From Tateyamaria omphalii (lineage in GTDB: Bacteria > Pseudomonadota > Alphaproteobacteria > Rhodobacterales > Rhodobacteraceae), in contig NZ_CP019312.1 of NCBI RefSeq assembly GCF_001969365.1, forward strand, positions 2,666,001 through 2,730,000: DNA of 64,000 nt, in the 5' to 3' direction. Numbering within the stretch: position 1 is the stretch's first letter; each line of letters starts with the position of its first letter. Both the position numbers and the translations under genes were made by a program. Positions 1-11,311 of the stretch are shown piece by piece. The notes under the pieces were generated by a model. The model was not told the DNA's origin. It saw nothing but the letters and a program-made list of their open reading frames with translations, and did not search any database.

Positions 1-116
1 CGCACGGACGCACCGGTGCGTTTGGCGGTGTTGACGATTTCCTGCGTGGACGCGTCCAGCACACGATAGTCAAACGCCTTCAGCCGAATGCGGATGTTTT
101 GGCTTTGCATGGCCAT
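1..116 (-). CDS. rpsJ: 30S ribosomal protein S10, N-terminal part (cut by window edge)
   Basis: The reverse strand reads [20 protein letters not shown] and continues to the window edge, which is the conserved N-terminus of S10 in Rhodobacteraceae. S10 is a small-subunit head protein and also the NusE antitermination factor. About 38 codons are visible; the rest lies outside the window. The ATG at 116 is chosen over the one at 110 because relatives begin with MA and two residues before QSQNIRIR. It is the last visible gene of the rpsL-rpsG-fusA-tuf-rpsJ series, about 180 bp downstream of tuf. Confidence 0.9.
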   Translation of the reverse strand, partial: MAMQSQNIRIRLKAFDYRVLDASTQEIVNTAKRTGASV

Positions 117-230
117 TGTCGTGTTCCCTTGACTTAGGGCTTCCAACGGAGAGGAGGAGCATCGACCACCGACACCCCTCGTCGCGTCTCGGGGGTGCCG
201 GGCAACGCCCGGTGCACCCAATGTGCGGCA

Positions 231-288
231 ATTGCTTTTGCTTGCAAAAGCAATGGGAGCAGCACCCGGGGACCATCCCGGGCGCTGC
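231..288 (-). terminator. Two hairpins between tuf copy 1 and rpsJ
   Basis: Directly after the tuf stop the minus strand can form a 12-bp stem (259-270 with 277-288, one G-U pair, 6-nt loop) and then a perfect inverted repeat (231-241 with 244-254). Neither is followed by a long U-run, so they may act as a partial terminator, a processing site or a 3' stabiliser rather than a full stop. A third smaller GC hairpin lies at about 193-219. Confidence 0.45.
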
Positions 289-299
289 TTGCCAATGAC

Positions 300-1475
<1,176 letters not shown>

Positions 1476-1502
1476 TGCAAAGCTCCTTCTTTGTCTCGTG
1501 TC

Positions 1503-1559
1503 GCGGTGGGCAGATTGCCCACCCTACGGGGGTGGTAGGGTGGGCAATCTGCCCACCGC
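1503..1559. repeat. Perfect 25-bp inverted repeat (REP-like pair) in the fusA-tuf gap
   Basis: Arms 1503-1527 and 1535-1559 are exact reverse complements around a 7-nt loop. Each arm contains the unit GTGGGCAATCTGCCCAC or its complement, itself a small palindrome. A single unit recurs at 40015-40037. The arrangement of two inverted palindromic units is that of a bacterial REP/BIME element. In the mRNA it would form a very stable stem between fusA and tuf and could set their relative expression. Confidence 0.85.
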
Positions 1560-1564
1560 TGGAA

Positions 1565-3682
1565 TTACGCGTATTTCGACTGGATCTCGTCGCTGATGTT
1601 CTGCGGGACGGGATCGTAGTGGTCGAACTGCATGGTGAACTGGGCACGGCCCGACGACATCGAACGCAGCGTGTTGATGTAGCCGAACATGTTGGCGAGC
1701 GGCACCATCGCGTCGATAGCGATGGCGTTGCCGCGGTTTTCCTGGCCCGACACCTGACCCCGACGCGATGTCAGGTCACCGATGATGCCACCGGTGTATT
1801 CCTCAGGCGTGATGACCTCGACCTTCATGATCGGTTCCAAGAGCTTCGCACCCGCCTTCTTCATGCCTTCGCGCATGCCCATGCGGGCGGCGATTTCAAA
1901 GGCCAGAACGCTGGAGTCAACGTCGTGGAATTTCCCGTCGATCAGGGCCACCTTGAAGTCGATCACAGGGAAGCCCGCGAGCGGACCGCTGTCCATGACC
2001 GAGTTGATGCCTTTTTCGACGCCCGGGATGTATTCCTTGGGCACGGCACCACCGACGATGCGGCTCTCGAACGAATAGCCTTCACCCGGCTCCGTCGGCG
2101 AGATGATCATCTTCACCTCGGCGAACTGACCCGACCCACCCGACTGCTTCTTGTGGGTATAGGTGTGCTCGACCTCGTGACCGATGGTCTCGCGGTAGGC
2201 CACCTGCGGGGCGCCGATGTTGGCTTCGACCTTGAACTCACGCTTGAGGCGATCCACCAGGATGTCGAGGTGCAATTCGCCCATGCCCTTCATGATGGTC
2301 TGACCGGATTCCATGTCCGTTTCCACGCGGAAGGACGGATCTTCGGCCGCCAGACGCGCCAGACCCTGGCTCATCTTCTCCTGGTCGCCCTTGGTTTTGG
2401 GCTCGACCGCGATCTCGATCACGGGATCGGGGAAGTTCATGGTTTCCAGAACCACCGGATCGTTCTTGTCGCAGAGCGTGTCACCCGTCGTGGTGTTCTT
2501 CAGACCACCCAGAGCGATGATGTCACCCGCATAGGCATCCGTGATCTCGTCCCGGTCGTTCGAGTGCATCATCATCATACGACCGACGCGCTCGTTGTTG
2601 CCCTTGGTCGAGTTCAGCATCGAGTCGCCCTTGTTCAGGGTGCCCGAATAGATGCGGACGAAGGTCAGCGAGCCCACGAAGGGGTCGTTCATGATTTTGA
2701 ACGCGAGGCCCGAGAACGCCATGTCGTCATCCGCACGGCGCGGAATGTTACGCTCTTCGTTTTCGTCGCCGGGTTTGAAGCCCATGTAATCAACAACGTC
2801 CAGCGGGCTGGGTAGATAGTCGATCACGGCGTTCAGCAACGGCTGCACGCCTTTGTTCTTGAAGGCCGAGCCGCCCAGAACCGGAACGAAGTCCAGCGCC
2901 AGCGTGCCCTTGCGCAGCAGTTTGCGCAGGGTGGGGACGTCGGGCTCGTTGCCCTCGAGATAGGCTTCCATGGCGTCGTCGTCTTGCTCGACCGCGGCCT
3001 CGATCATCTTCTCGCGCCATTCGTTGGCCATGTCGGACAGGCTGTCGCGCACAGGTGCCTTGATCCAGGATGCACCCAAATCTTCGCCCTGCCACAACCA
3101 CTCTTCCATGGTGACGAGGTCGATCAGACCTTCCAGCTCGGTTTCGGCACCGATCGGGATACCGACGGGCACGGCACGCGCGCCGGTGCGATCTTCGATC
3201 ATGCGCACGCAGTTGAAGAAGTCGGCGCCGATCTTGTCCATCTTGTTGACAAAAACCATGCGCGGCACCTTGTAACGGTCTGCCTGACGCCACACGGTTT
3301 CAGTCTGCGGCTCAACGCCCGCGTTGGCGTCCAGAACACAGACAGCACCGTCCAGAACCGCCAGCGAACGCTCGACTTCGATGGTGAAGTCCACGTGGCC
3401 GGGGGTGTCGATGATGTTCAGGCGGTGCTTGGGCGTATCAGCGGTCTGACCGTCCTCGGTGCGCTCCCAGAACGTGGTGGTCGCAGCCGATGTGATGGTG
3501 ATCCCGCGTTCCTGCTCCTGCTCCATCCAGTCCATGGTGGCTGCACCATCGTGCACCTCACCGATGTTGTGGGACTTGCCTGTATAGTACAGGATGCGTT
3601 CCGAACATGTGGTCTTGCCGGCATCAATGTGGGCCATGATGCCGAAGTTGCGGTAGCGGTCGAGCGGATATTCGCGTGCCAT
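1565..3682 (-). CDS. fusA: Elongation factor G
   Basis: 705 aa, the usual EF-G length. EF-G is the translational GTPase that moves tRNAs and mRNA after peptide transfer. Visible motifs are AHIDAGKTT near residue 17, the switch [17 protein letters not shown] near 91 and [10 protein letters not shown], followed by domains II-V up to the C-terminal EIQSKYA. The leader carries GAGGAAG before the ATG at 3682. It sits 26 bp after rpsG in the str operon. Confidence 0.98.
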   Translation of the reverse strand: MAREYPLDRYRNFGIMAHIDAGKTTCSERILYYTGKSHNIGEVHDGAATMDWMEQEQERGITITSAATTTFWERTEDGQTADTPKHRLNIIDTPGHVDFTIEVERSLAVLDGAVCVLDANAGVEPQTETVWRQADRYKVPRMVFVNKMDKIGADFFNCVRMIEDRTGARAVPVGIPIGAETELEGLIDLVTMEEWLWQGEDLGASWIKAPVRDSLSDMANEWREKMIEAAVEQDDDAMEAYLEGNEPDVPTLRKLLRKGTLALDFVPVLGGSAFKNKGVQPLLNAVIDYLPSPLDVVDYMGFKPGDENEERNIPRRADDDMAFSGLAFKIMNDPFVGSLTFVRIYSGTLNKGDSMLNSTKGNNERVGRMMMMHSNDRDEITDAYAGDIIALGGLKNTTTGDTLCDKNDPVVLETMNFPDPVIEIAVEPKTKGDQEKMSQGLARLAAEDPSFRVETDMESGQTIMKGMGELHLDILVDRLKREFKVEANIGAPQVAYRETIGHEVEHTYTHKKQSGGSGQFAEVKMIISPTEPGEGYSFESRIVGGAVPKEYIPGVEKGINSVMDSGPLAGFPVIDFKVALIDGKFHDVDSSVLAFEIAARMGMREGMKKAGAKLLEPIMKVEVITPEEYTGGIIGDLTSRRGQVSGQENRGNAIAIDAMVPLANMFGYINTLRSMSSGRAQFTMQFDHYDPVPQNISDEIQSKYA

Positions 3683-3708
3683 GGGGCTGCTTCCTCAGAG
3701 TGTCTGGG

Positions 3709-4191
<483 letters not shown>

Positions 4192-4563
4192 TTATTTGGG
4201 ACGCTTGGCGCCGTATTTGGAACGACGTTGCTTACGGTCTTTGACGCCCTGGGTATCCAGAACACCGCGCAGGATGTGGTAGCGCACACCGGGAAGGTCT
4301 TTGACACGACCGCCGCGGATCAACACAACCGAGTGCTCTTGCAGGTTGTGGCTCTCGCCGGGGATGTAGCTGATGACCTCGAAGCCATTGGTCAGGCGCA
4401 CCTTGGCGACCTTCCGCATGGCCGAGTTCGGCTTCTTTGGTGTCGTTGTATATACGCGCGTGCACACGCCGCGCTTCTGAGGGTTGCCCTCAAGGTGAAG
4501 CGACTTCGAGCGTTTTACTTTGGGCTGCCGCGGCTTGCGGATCAGCTGTTGGATCGTTGGCAT
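4192..4563 (-). CDS. rpsL: 30S ribosomal protein S12
   Basis: 123 aa, the usual length, from [13 protein letters not shown] to [10 protein letters not shown]12 is a decoding-centre protein. The streptomycin-relevant segments read [10 protein letters not shown] and [11 protein letters not shown], so the lysines classically changed in resistant mutants are wild type. A longer frame runs up to 4623, but the family start is the ATG at 4563. It is the first gene of the str operon and follows a strong promoter at 4815-4843. Confidence 0.97.
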   Translation of the reverse strand: MPTIQQLIRKPRQPKVKRSKSLHLEGNPQKRGVCTRVYTTTPKKPNSAMRKVAKVRLTNGFEVISYIPGESHNLQEHSVVLIRGGRVKDLPGVRYHILRGVLDTQGVKDRKQRRSKYGAKRPK

Positions 4564-4814
4564 TGCAGGTTCTTTCCCAGTCTCTTCAACATATGTCGTG
4601 CAGGCCTGCACGCGTTCAGTCATGTGCGGGGCGCCCCCGCGGTTTCAATTCCATCGCTTGTTGTGCGTCCACAACAGCGCAAAAACCGCAATCGCTCCTG
4701 TTCACAGGGGCGACGCGGTGGGTTTCCAGAGGATCGGGCCAATGCGAGGGCCGGATCGTGTCCACTTAAGCTTTGATTTCGGTGCTGGGGCGACCCCTTA
4801 GCCGAGATAGCGGG

Positions 4815-4843
4815 CGTATAGGGGGAGTCGGGGGTACTGTCAA
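4815..4843 (-). promoter_or_regulatory. Sigma70-type promoter of the rpsL (str) operon
   Basis: On the minus strand a perfect -35 TTGACA (4838-4843) is followed by exactly 17 bp and a -10 TATACG (4815-4820). The implied start lies about 240 nt upstream of rpsL, giving a long leader in which I see no other gene. The rest of the 364-bp gap (4564-4927) shows nothing else I can support. Confidence 0.75.
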
Positions 4844-4927
4844 CAGCTACACCCGACTTGCGTGGGGTGCATTCCGTAGGGCACAGTCCACCGCAATACG
4901 AGCAGAAAAACAAGGGGCTTTGCCGCC

Positions 4928-5734
4928 ATGCAGATCATCGGGCTGTGCCGCTTTTCCTACCCTGCGATCGGGGGGTTTCAGGTTGATCACGAAACCATCG
5001 AAGAGCGCATGGACTACCTATGGTCTCATGACCGGCTCGAAGAGCGTTTTCGCCTCCTTGAAACCATGGCCCTGCCCTGCGTCCGCGCCCAGACAGACGA
5101 GGACTTCGACCTGCTCATGCTGATCGGCGACGCGTTCCCCAAGCAGCACGAGGACCGATTGCGCGACCTGACCGCCGACATGCCGCAAATTCAGATCATC
5201 AAGGAACCCCCGCAAAAGAGCCGTCCGGTCTGCCGCGACGTGCTGAACCGTGCCCGCAAGGACATCGACAAGCCCTGCATCCAGTTTCGCCACGACGATG
5301 ACGATGCCTGCGCTGTCGATTTCATCGAAAAGCTGCGCGGCGCGGCGCGGGATGCGAAGACCCTGTGCCGTCAGAACAAGACCGTGGCTTTTGACTGGAA
5401 CCAGGGCTACGTGGCCGAGGTCGGCGCGCATGGCATCGCCGCCACCGAGATTTACCGCCCATTCTATGTCTCGTCCCTTGGCATGCACATCGCGGGCGGT
5501 GTGACCACGTCGATCCACAACTTCATGCATGAACGCATTCCGCAGTTCATGCCCTGCGTGACATATTCCGACAAACACATGTTTGTTCGCACCCACAACG
5601 GCTACAACGACAGCCGCCAGAAAAAGGTCAAGCAGTGGCCCGTTGAACAACTGACACCGGCGCAAGAAAGCCTGTTCAAAAGCTGCTTCGCCGTGGACGT
5701 ACACCAGATCAGGTCAGTGTTCTCAGCCCCCTGA
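4928..5734 (+). CDS. Putative rhamnosyl transferase family protein
   Basis: 268 aa. The sequence fits the roseobacter family annotated as putative rhamnosyl transferase: a GT-A-like N-terminal part (FDLLMLIGDAFPKQHEDRL), then an acidic metal-site-like motif RHDDDDA near residue 119, and a conserved C-terminal segment with VTYSDKHMFVRTHNGYND. It would act in the cytoplasm on a cell-surface polysaccharide, but donor and acceptor cannot be read from sequence. It is monocistronic, divergent from the rpsL promoter, and its end overlaps the convergent EamA gene by 12 bp. Confidence 0.7.
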   Translation: MQIIGLCRFSYPAIGGFQVDHETIEERMDYLWSHDRLEERFRLLETMALPCVRAQTDEDFDLLMLIGDAFPKQHEDRLRDLTADMPQIQIIKEPPQKSRPVCRDVLNRARKDIDKPCIQFRHDDDDACAVDFIEKLRGAARDAKTLCRQNKTVAFDWNQGYVAEVGAHGIAATEIYRPFYVSSLGMHIAGGVTTSIHNFMHERIPQFMPCVTYSDKHMFVRTHNGYNDSRQKKVKQWPVEQLTPAQESLFKSCFAVDVHQIRSVFSAP

Positions 5735-6589
5735 AACACGCCGCTCCCGGTAAAGCGTGAAAAGCCCGGTTGCGACGACAATCGCAGCCCCAAGGAGCGT
5801 CAGCGACGAGGGCCAGTCGCCAAACACAATCCACCCCAGAACAAGCGCCCAGATCAGTCCGGTATAGCGGAATGGCGCGATAAAACTGATCTCGCCCACC
5901 CGCATCACCTGCACGGAAAAGAAATAGCCGCCGATGATAAAGACGGACGCGCCTCCGATCAGCAGGGCAAGGCGCCGATCAATGGGCACCCATTCGGTTG
6001 TTGTCGAACTGACCCCGGCAAAGGCCATCACCGTCACGGCTGCAACCAGCGTCACCGTCATCGACGGCACCCCTGCCGACAAACGGCGTGTGGCAAGGTC
6101 GCGCACGGTCACACAGGCCACCGCGATCAGCGCATAGAGCGACCAGATCGAAAACCCGTCGCCCCCCGGACGCACGATCAACAGCATTCCCATGAAGCCG
6201 ATCAAGATGGCCGACATTCGGCGCCAGCCCAGCGGCTCGCGGAAAAACAGCGCCGCCCCCACGGCCACCGTCAGCGGCAGCACCTGCAGGATGGCCGTCA
6301 CATTGGCCAGCGGCATGTTCAAAAGCGCAGTGATAAAGAAATAGGCCGCCCCCACCTCGGCCCCGGAGCGCACCGCGATCAGCCCCCAATCCCGCCGCGC
6401 GATCCGAAAGTGGATGCTGCCCAGCCATCGGGCCAGCACGACGATCAACACCGATGACACCACACCCCGCAGAACCAGCAATTGCATCAGCGGCACAGCC
6501 CCGCCCGTCAGCTTGATCAACGTATCGTTCAGCGTAAAGGACGCCATCGACGCCATCATCAGAAGCGCACCGACCGTGTTGGGAGACAT
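5723..6589 (-). CDS. EamA/DMT-family membrane transporter
   Basis: 289 aa from the ATG at 6589 (MSPNTVGALLMM); an upstream in-frame ATG at 6682 would add 31 residues of unlikely sequence. There are about ten hydrophobic helices arranged as two EamA repeats, with the usual polar first helix ASMASFTLNDTLIKLTGG and a proline-containing helix VLPLTVAVGAALFFREPLGW. Family members export small metabolites or drugs; the substrate is not predictable. It is convergent with the rhamnosyltransferase-like gene and divergent from the MFS gene. Confidence 0.85.
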   Translation of the reverse strand: MSPNTVGALLMMASMASFTLNDTLIKLTGGAVPLMQLLVLRGVVSSVLIVVLARWLGSIHFRIARRDWGLIAVRSGAEVGAAYFFITALLNMPLANVTAILQVLPLTVAVGAALFFREPLGWRRMSAILIGFMGMLLIVRPGGDGFSIWSLYALIAVACVTVRDLATRRLSAGVPSMTVTLVAAVTVMAFAGVSSTTTEWVPIDRRLALLIGGASVFIIGGYFFSVQVMRVGEISFIAPFRYTGLIWALVLGWIVFGDWPSSLTLLGAAIVVATGLFTLYRERRVSGG

Positions 6590-6730
6590 TGGGAAGAACC
6601 TATCCTGACCTTGCGCGCCGACGCTACCCGCGCGGCAATCGGGTGACCAGACACACAGTCCAGAGTTAATCCTTGACCTCAAGTGCGCTTGACCTCGTAG
6701 CCCTTGGAAAACTCTGGCACGAGCACTCCC

Positions 6731-7993
6731 ATGGCACAGCCCAACTTCCTTCCCCGTTTCATTGCCGCCAGTGGCATGACCAACCTCGCTGATGGCATCG
6801 CTGTGGTCGTTTGGGCGTGGATCGCCTCCCTGCTCAGCCGCGACCCGCTGCTGATCGCGCTGATGCCCATCGCCCTGCGCCTGCCCTGGTTCCTCTTTGC
6901 GTTGCCCGCAGGCGTGGTCACGGACCGCGTTGACCGGCGACTGCTGATCCTCGGCATGGACCTGTTGCGCGCGACCGCCTTTGCCGCCGCCGGGCTTTGC
7001 GTGTGGCTTTCCCTGCCGCTGGCGCCTGCGCCGGATAGCGGCACTGCGAACCCCATGCTCTTTTACGCGCTCTTGGGGTGCGCCCTGCTCGTCGGAACCG
7101 CAGAGGTCTTTCGCGACAATGCGGCCCAGACCATTCTACCCGCCCTTGTCCCCCATCACAGGCTCGAACAGGCCAATGGCCGGTTGTGGAGCGTCGAGCT
7201 GGTCGGCAACTCATTGCTTGGCCCCGCCCTGGGCGCGTTTCTGATCGCCGCTGTCCTCTGGACCCCCTTCGCGCTGAACGCCGCAATGTTCGCTATCGCC
7301 GCTCTACTTGTTCTGTCACTCTCCGGCCCATTCAAACCGACGCGCACCGCGCACGGATCGTGGCGCCGCGATTTGGCGGAGGGGTGGGCCTTCCTGCGTG
7401 CCTCGCCCTTCCTGATGGTGCTGGCGGTGATCACCGGGATATGGAACCTGCTGCACCAGATGGTGGTGATCGCGCTGATCCTGCATGTGCAGGAAAACCT
7501 CGGCATCGGGGCGCAAGGTTACGGCCTGATCCTGGCCGCAGGTGCGGTGGGCGGCATCGCGGGCGGGTTTGTGGCCGCACGCGTGGTCCGGGTGATGGGC
7601 CAGAACGCGGCGGCGCAGTGGATGACGCTTGCCTCTGCCGTGGCCTTTGCCATCATGCCCTTTGCCCCCAACGGCTATGTCCTGGCGCTGGTGCTTGCAA
7701 TGTTCGAATTTACGGGACTGATCTGGAACACGGTGTCGGTGTCCTACCGGCAGCGGTCCATCCCCGATGCGCTCTTGGGCCGGGTGAACAGCATCTACCG
7801 GCTGCTTGCGTGGGGCATGATGCCCGTCGGTCTGCTTTTATCCGGTCTGATCGTCCGCTGGTCCGAAGGCATGCTCGCGCGCGATCTCGCACTGGTCGCA
7901 CCATTTGTGGTTGCGGCGGCGGGTGCGGCGCTGCTTACGGTTTTGGCATGGCGCCCCCTGGCGCGTGGGTTCAAACCGATCCATCCAAAGTAA
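6731..7993 (+). CDS. MFS transporter (enterobactin/macrolide-exporter type)
   Basis: About 420 aa with twelve hydrophobic segments. The loop between helices 2 and 3 carries GVVTDRVDRRLL, the MFS signature. The overall look matches the MFS_3 group of drug or siderophore exporters, including SVSYRQRSIPDALLGRVNSIYR in the second half, a conserved stretch of that group. The ATG at 6731 is preferred; a TTG at 6704 in the same frame is an alternative, and neither has a good Shine-Dalgarno. The substrate is unknown. Confidence 0.85.
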   Translation: MAQPNFLPRFIAASGMTNLADGIAVVVWAWIASLLSRDPLLIALMPIALRLPWFLFALPAGVVTDRVDRRLLILGMDLLRATAFAAAGLCVWLSLPLAPAPDSGTANPMLFYALLGCALLVGTAEVFRDNAAQTILPALVPHHRLEQANGRLWSVELVGNSLLGPALGAFLIAAVLWTPFALNAAMFAIAALLVLSLSGPFKPTRTAHGSWRRDLAEGWAFLRASPFLMVLAVITGIWNLLHQMVVIALILHVQENLGIGAQGYGLILAAGAVGGIAGGFVAARVVRVMGQNAAAQWMTLASAVAFAIMPFAPNGYVLALVLAMFEFTGLIWNTVSVSYRQRSIPDALLGRVNSIYRLLAWGMMPVGLLLSGLIVRWSEGMLARDLALVAPFVVAAAGAALLTVLAWRPLARGFKPIHPK

Positions 7994-8002
7994 CAAGCAG
8001 CG

Positions 8003-9379
8003 TCAGGCCACGACCGTCAAAGGCAATTCAAGAACAATGCACGCGCCCCGATCACGCGCGGAAATCGTCAAACGCCCGCCATGGTTCTCCATCACGCGCG
8101 CGGCAATTGGCAGGCCAAGCCCAGTGCCGGGCCCCGCATTGGCCTGACTGAAGCGCCCGACGGCGAGGGTGCGATCCTCGGGCGCGATGCCGATCCCGTC
8201 ATCCGTGACCTGCAATCGAACCATGTTGTCATCCGCGCGCAGCGCCAGCCTGATCCGAGAGACATCCGGCCCCCCATGCACAACCGCGTTGGTCAGCAGG
8301 TTCAAGAGCGCCTCCTGCAACATCAGATCATCGCCCGCGACATAAAGCGGCGCAGGCGGCGCCTCCAACGTCACTGTGACATGATCGGTTGCCACAGATG
8401 ATCCGCCCTGAAAGCGCGCGATCACGCTCTCGCACAGCGCGGCCAAATCCAGCACCGCGTTGGCGTGCGCCGTATCGGACCCCTTGGCCCGCTCAAAGGA
8501 CAAGAGCTGGTTCGTCAGATGCGTGGCCTCCCGCGCGGCGGCGACCAACTCGGCACTGCGCGCCTTTGATGCCTCCGCGCTCGGTGCGCTTTCAACCGCC
8601 TCTGCCAGGGCCAGAACCCCAGCAATCGGGTTGCGCAACTGATGCGCGGCGTTCGAGATGAACTCGTCCTTGGAACTGATGCGCCGGGCGACGCGGTCGA
8701 GCAGCGCATTCAACGTGCCCACAATCCCCTGCGCTTCGGTCGGGACGGGACGCCGAATGGGCGTCAGATCACTGGGCGTGCGGCTGGCAATGGCGTCCTC
8801 CAACTCCAACAACGGCCGCAGCCCCAACCGCACGCCAAACCACACGACCAAGGCCACCGACGCGAGCAGCAGCGCCAGGACAGCAATCGTGCGCGACACC
8901 ACAGACGTGACAAAAGATGCGCGCACCGACATGTCCTGCCAGACGGAAATGGTGAACAGCCCCGTAAACCCATCCAGCGTCGCCGCATCCCGAAACCGCA
9001 GCACACGCACGTCGCGGCCCTGATAGATGGCATCGAAAAACAGCGGCTCGGCTTCGGCCAATAGCACATCCGACGGCGGACGCGGCGGCGTGGCGTAGCC
9101 TGTCACGAACACACCGTCCGGGGCATAGACGTGATAAAACAGCTCGCCCCCCGACGTGCCGCTGATCAAACGCCGCGTGGCAGGCGACAGCGCATCACCC
9201 CCCGACAGCGCCACATCCCGCGAGATGGCCAGGGCCGCCGACAACAGCCCCCGGTCGAAAATCTCGCCCGCGCGTTCGGTGGTGCCGCGAAACTCCATCA
9301 CGGCGGCCACCACCGCGATAAGCAGCAAAGGCGTCAGGATGATGATGATCAGGCGCGTGCGCAGGGACCCCATCTTCAT
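8003..9379 (-). CDS. tctE: TctE-like sensor histidine kinase
   Basis: 458 aa. After a short N-terminus and one membrane helix (LIIIILTPLLLIAVVAAV) comes a periplasmic 2CSK_N-type domain (FHYVYAP-like: ELFYHVYAPDGVFVTGY), a second helix near residue 170, then the kinase core: H-box SNAAHQLRNPIAGVLA, N-box LLNLLTNAVVHGG, G1 DDGIGIAPEDR and G2 GTGLGLPIA. This architecture is that of TctE, which senses tricarboxylates. Its ATG overlaps the stop of the response-regulator gene (ATGA), so the two are co-translated. The pair is divergent from the TTT transporter it probably controls. Confidence 0.88.
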   Translation of the reverse strand: MKMGSLRTRLIIIILTPLLLIAVVAAVMEFRGTTERAGEIFDRGLLSAALAISRDVALSGGDALSPATRRLISGTSGGELFYHVYAPDGVFVTGYATPPRPPSDVLLAEAEPLFFDAIYQGRDVRVLRFRDAATLDGFTGLFTISVWQDMSVRASFVTSVVSRTIAVLALLLASVALVVWFGVRLGLRPLLELEDAIASRTPSDLTPIRRPVPTEAQGIVGTLNALLDRVARRISSKDEFISNAAHQLRNPIAGVLALAEAVESAPSAEASKARSAELVAAAREATHLTNQLLSFERAKGSDTAHANAVLDLAALCESVIARFQGGSSVATDHVTVTLEAPPAPLYVAGDDLMLQEALLNLLTNAVVHGGPDVSRIRLALRADDNMVRLQVTDDGIGIAPEDRTLAVGRFSQANAGPGTGLGLPIAARVMENHGGRLTISARDRGACIVLELPLTVVA

Positions 9380-10050
9380 GCTCCGTCACTCACCCGCAGC
9401 TGATAGCCCAAACCGCGCTGCGCCTTGATGACGATGCCATGGGGCTTCAGCCGCGACCGGATGCGCGAGATATAGACCTCAATCACCTGCTCCTCGACAT
9501 CGGCACCCACGCCATAGGCGTAGTCCAGCAGGGCCGATTTGGTCACCAGCCGCTCACCCGCGGCCAGAAGGCATTCAAACACCGCCAACTCGCGGCGCGG
9601 CAACTCGACCGGCGTGTCCCCGTCAAAAAGCTGCCGCGCATCCGGATCAAAGGTCAGCGGGCCGACCTGCTGTACCCGACGCTGCGGCACGGAACGACGC
9701 CGGGCCAGCGCCCGCACGCGCGCCTCAAGCTCGGCCATCTCGAAAGGTTTGATCAGATAGTCATCGGCGCCTGCATCCAGGCCCAGCACACGGTCTTCGG
9801 TCTTGGCCCGCGCGGTCAGCAGAACCACGGGCCTCTGATCGCCGCGCTCGCGCAGCTCGGACAGGATCTGCAATCCATCCGTCCCCGGCAGGTTGATGTC
9901 CAGAATGATCATGTCAGACGCGTCCGTCTTCAGAAAATCCGCCGCCGCAGTCCCGTCATGCAGCACGTCCACGGCATGTCCCGCATCCTCAAGCCTGTAG
10001 GCGATGCCCTTGGCCAGCCCGACATTGTCCTCCACCAACGTGATCCGCAT
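9376..10050 (-). CDS. tctD: TctD-like response regulator (OmpR/PhoB family)
   Basis: 224 aa from MRITLVEDN (an ATG at 10068 would add six residues). The receiver domain has the acidic pocket EDN, the phosphorylation Asp51 in IILDINLPGTDG, and the conserved LTARAKTEDRVLGLDAGADD and KPF. The C-terminal winged helix (EQVIEVYISRIRSRLKPHG, RGLGYQLR) is of the OmpR type. It precedes and overlaps the TctE gene. Tandem 11-bp repeats just upstream of its start, facing tctC, are its likely DNA target. Confidence 0.9.
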   Translation of the reverse strand: MRITLVEDNVGLAKGIAYRLEDAGHAVDVLHDGTAAADFLKTDASDMIILDINLPGTDGLQILSELRERGDQRPVVLLTARAKTEDRVLGLDAGADDYLIKPFEMAELEARVRALARRRSVPQRRVQQVGPLTFDPDARQLFDGDTPVELPRRELAVFECLLAAGERLVTKSALLDYAYGVGADVEEQVIEVYISRIRSRLKPHGIVIKAQRGLGYQLRVSDGA

Positions 10051-10064
10051 GAATTTTCCGGTCT

Positions 10065-10086
10065 GCAAGTTTCGCGCAAGGTTCGC
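10065..10086. promoter_or_regulatory. Tandem 11-bp direct repeats, candidate TctD box
   Basis: GCAAGTTTCGC (10065-10075) is followed directly by GCAAGGTTCGC (10076-10086), identical but for one base. OmpR-family regulators bind head-to-tail half-sites spaced by 11 bp, exactly this geometry. The site lies 15 bp upstream of the tctD start and about 97 bp upstream of tctC, so it could control both directions. A TTGACG at 10095-10100 may be the -35 of tctC, but I see no convincing -10. Confidence 0.6.
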
Positions 10087-10182
10087 AGGTCAGTTTGACG
10101 ACATCAACCGGGCATGGACAGCCCGGTCACACTGGTTCGGTCGACCCGGGGAGGGGACGACCAACACATAAGGGAGGAATAT

Positions 10183-11295
10183 ATGTCCATCATCAAAACC
10201 ACACGTCGTGTGGCCTGCAGCCTCGTGGCCGCAGCCGCCGCCACATTCGCCGTTCAAGCCAACGCAGGCGGGCACGGCATTGATCTCGAAGGCAAGACCG
10301 TCGAATGGATCATCCCGTTCTCGGAAACGGGCGGCTCGGCCAAATGGGCCAACTTCTACGCGCCGTTGCTGAGTGAAGCACTGCCCGGCCAGCCCACCGT
10401 CGTCGTCAAGTTCATGCCCGGCGCAGGCTCGACCAAGGGCGCGAACTTCTTCCAGGAGCAGGACTATGCCGACAGCGAGGGCACGCTGATCTTCGGCTCA
10501 TCCGGATCGACTCAATTCCCGTTCCTGCTGGGCGATCCGCGGGTGAAGTACAACTACGCGGATTGGAACGTCGTCCTGGCGTCGGGCACGGGCGGTGTTG
10601 CCTATCTGCCGCCAGACATGGCGGCCAAGATGGACGGGCTCGATGCGTCGGGCCTGCAGGGAGAGGACTTCATCTATGGCTCGCAGGGCGCCACGCGTCT
10701 CGACCTCGTGCCGCTTCTGGCGTGGGAGATGCTGGGTCTGCAAGTCGAACCCGTCTTTGGCATCAAGGGACGCGGCGATGGTCGGCTGATGTTCGAACGG
10801 GGCGAAGCCAACATCGACTACCAGACCTCGTCGTCCTTCCTGTCGGGCGTGACCCCGCTGGTCGAAGCAGGCACCGCCGTGCCGATGATGAGCTGGGGTG
10901 CGCTGGACGCAGATGGCAACATCGTGCGCGATCCGACCTTCCCCGACATGCCGACGTTCAAGGAGGTGTGCGAGGCAACAGACGGCTGCGAAACCTCCGG
11001 CACGCAGTGGGACGCGTGGAAAGCCTTCTTCATCGCGGGTTTCCCGGCGCAGAAGATGGTATTTCTGCCCAACGGCGCATCGGCGGACGCGATTGCCACC
11101 TACACGCAGGCGTTCGAGGCGGTCAAAGCCCGCGCCGACTTTGGCGACATCTCGTCCAAGCGTCTGGGTAAATACCCGCAGATGACAGGCGCCGAAGCAC
11201 AAGGTGCGCTCGAAAGCGGCACCAACGTCCCGCAAGAGGCCAAGGACTTCGTCGTTGGCTGGCTCGAAGAACGCTACGGCGTGACGCTCAACTAA
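10183..11295 (+). CDS. tctC: TTT transporter substrate-binding protein (TctC-like)
   Basis: 370 aa from the ATG at 10183, preceded by a near-perfect Shine-Dalgarno (AAGGGAGGAAT). A cleavable signal peptide is clear: KTTRRVACSLVAAAAATFAV then QANAGG. The mature part has the TctC/Bug landmarks VEWIIPFSETGGSAKWANFY, FMPGAGSTKGANFF and the NGASADAIATY region. The protein captures carboxylates in the periplasm and delivers them to the TctAB permease encoded next. It is the first gene of a six-gene operon with catabolic enzymes downstream. Confidence 0.9.
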   Translation: MSIIKTTRRVACSLVAAAAATFAVQANAGGHGIDLEGKTVEWIIPFSETGGSAKWANFYAPLLSEALPGQPTVVVKFMPGAGSTKGANFFQEQDYADSEGTLIFGSSGSTQFPFLLGDPRVKYNYADWNVVLASGTGGVAYLPPDMAAKMDGLDASGLQGEDFIYGSQGATRLDLVPLLAWEMLGLQVEPVFGIKGRGDGRLMFERGEANIDYQTSSSFLSGVTPLVEAGTAVPMMSWGALDADGNIVRDPTFPDMPTFKEVCEATDGCETSGTQWDAWKAFFIAGFPAQKMVFLPNGASADAIATYTQAFEAVKARADFGDISSKRLGKYPQMTGAEAQGALESGTNVPQEAKDFVVGWLEERYGVTLN

Positions 11296-11311
11296 GTCTT
11301 TGCTTTCGGAG

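Noticed and set aside
231..254. Perfect inverted repeat after tuf copy 1 as an attachment or transposon end
   Set aside because: No direct repeats, transposase or second copy; a hairpin in the transcript is the simpler reading.
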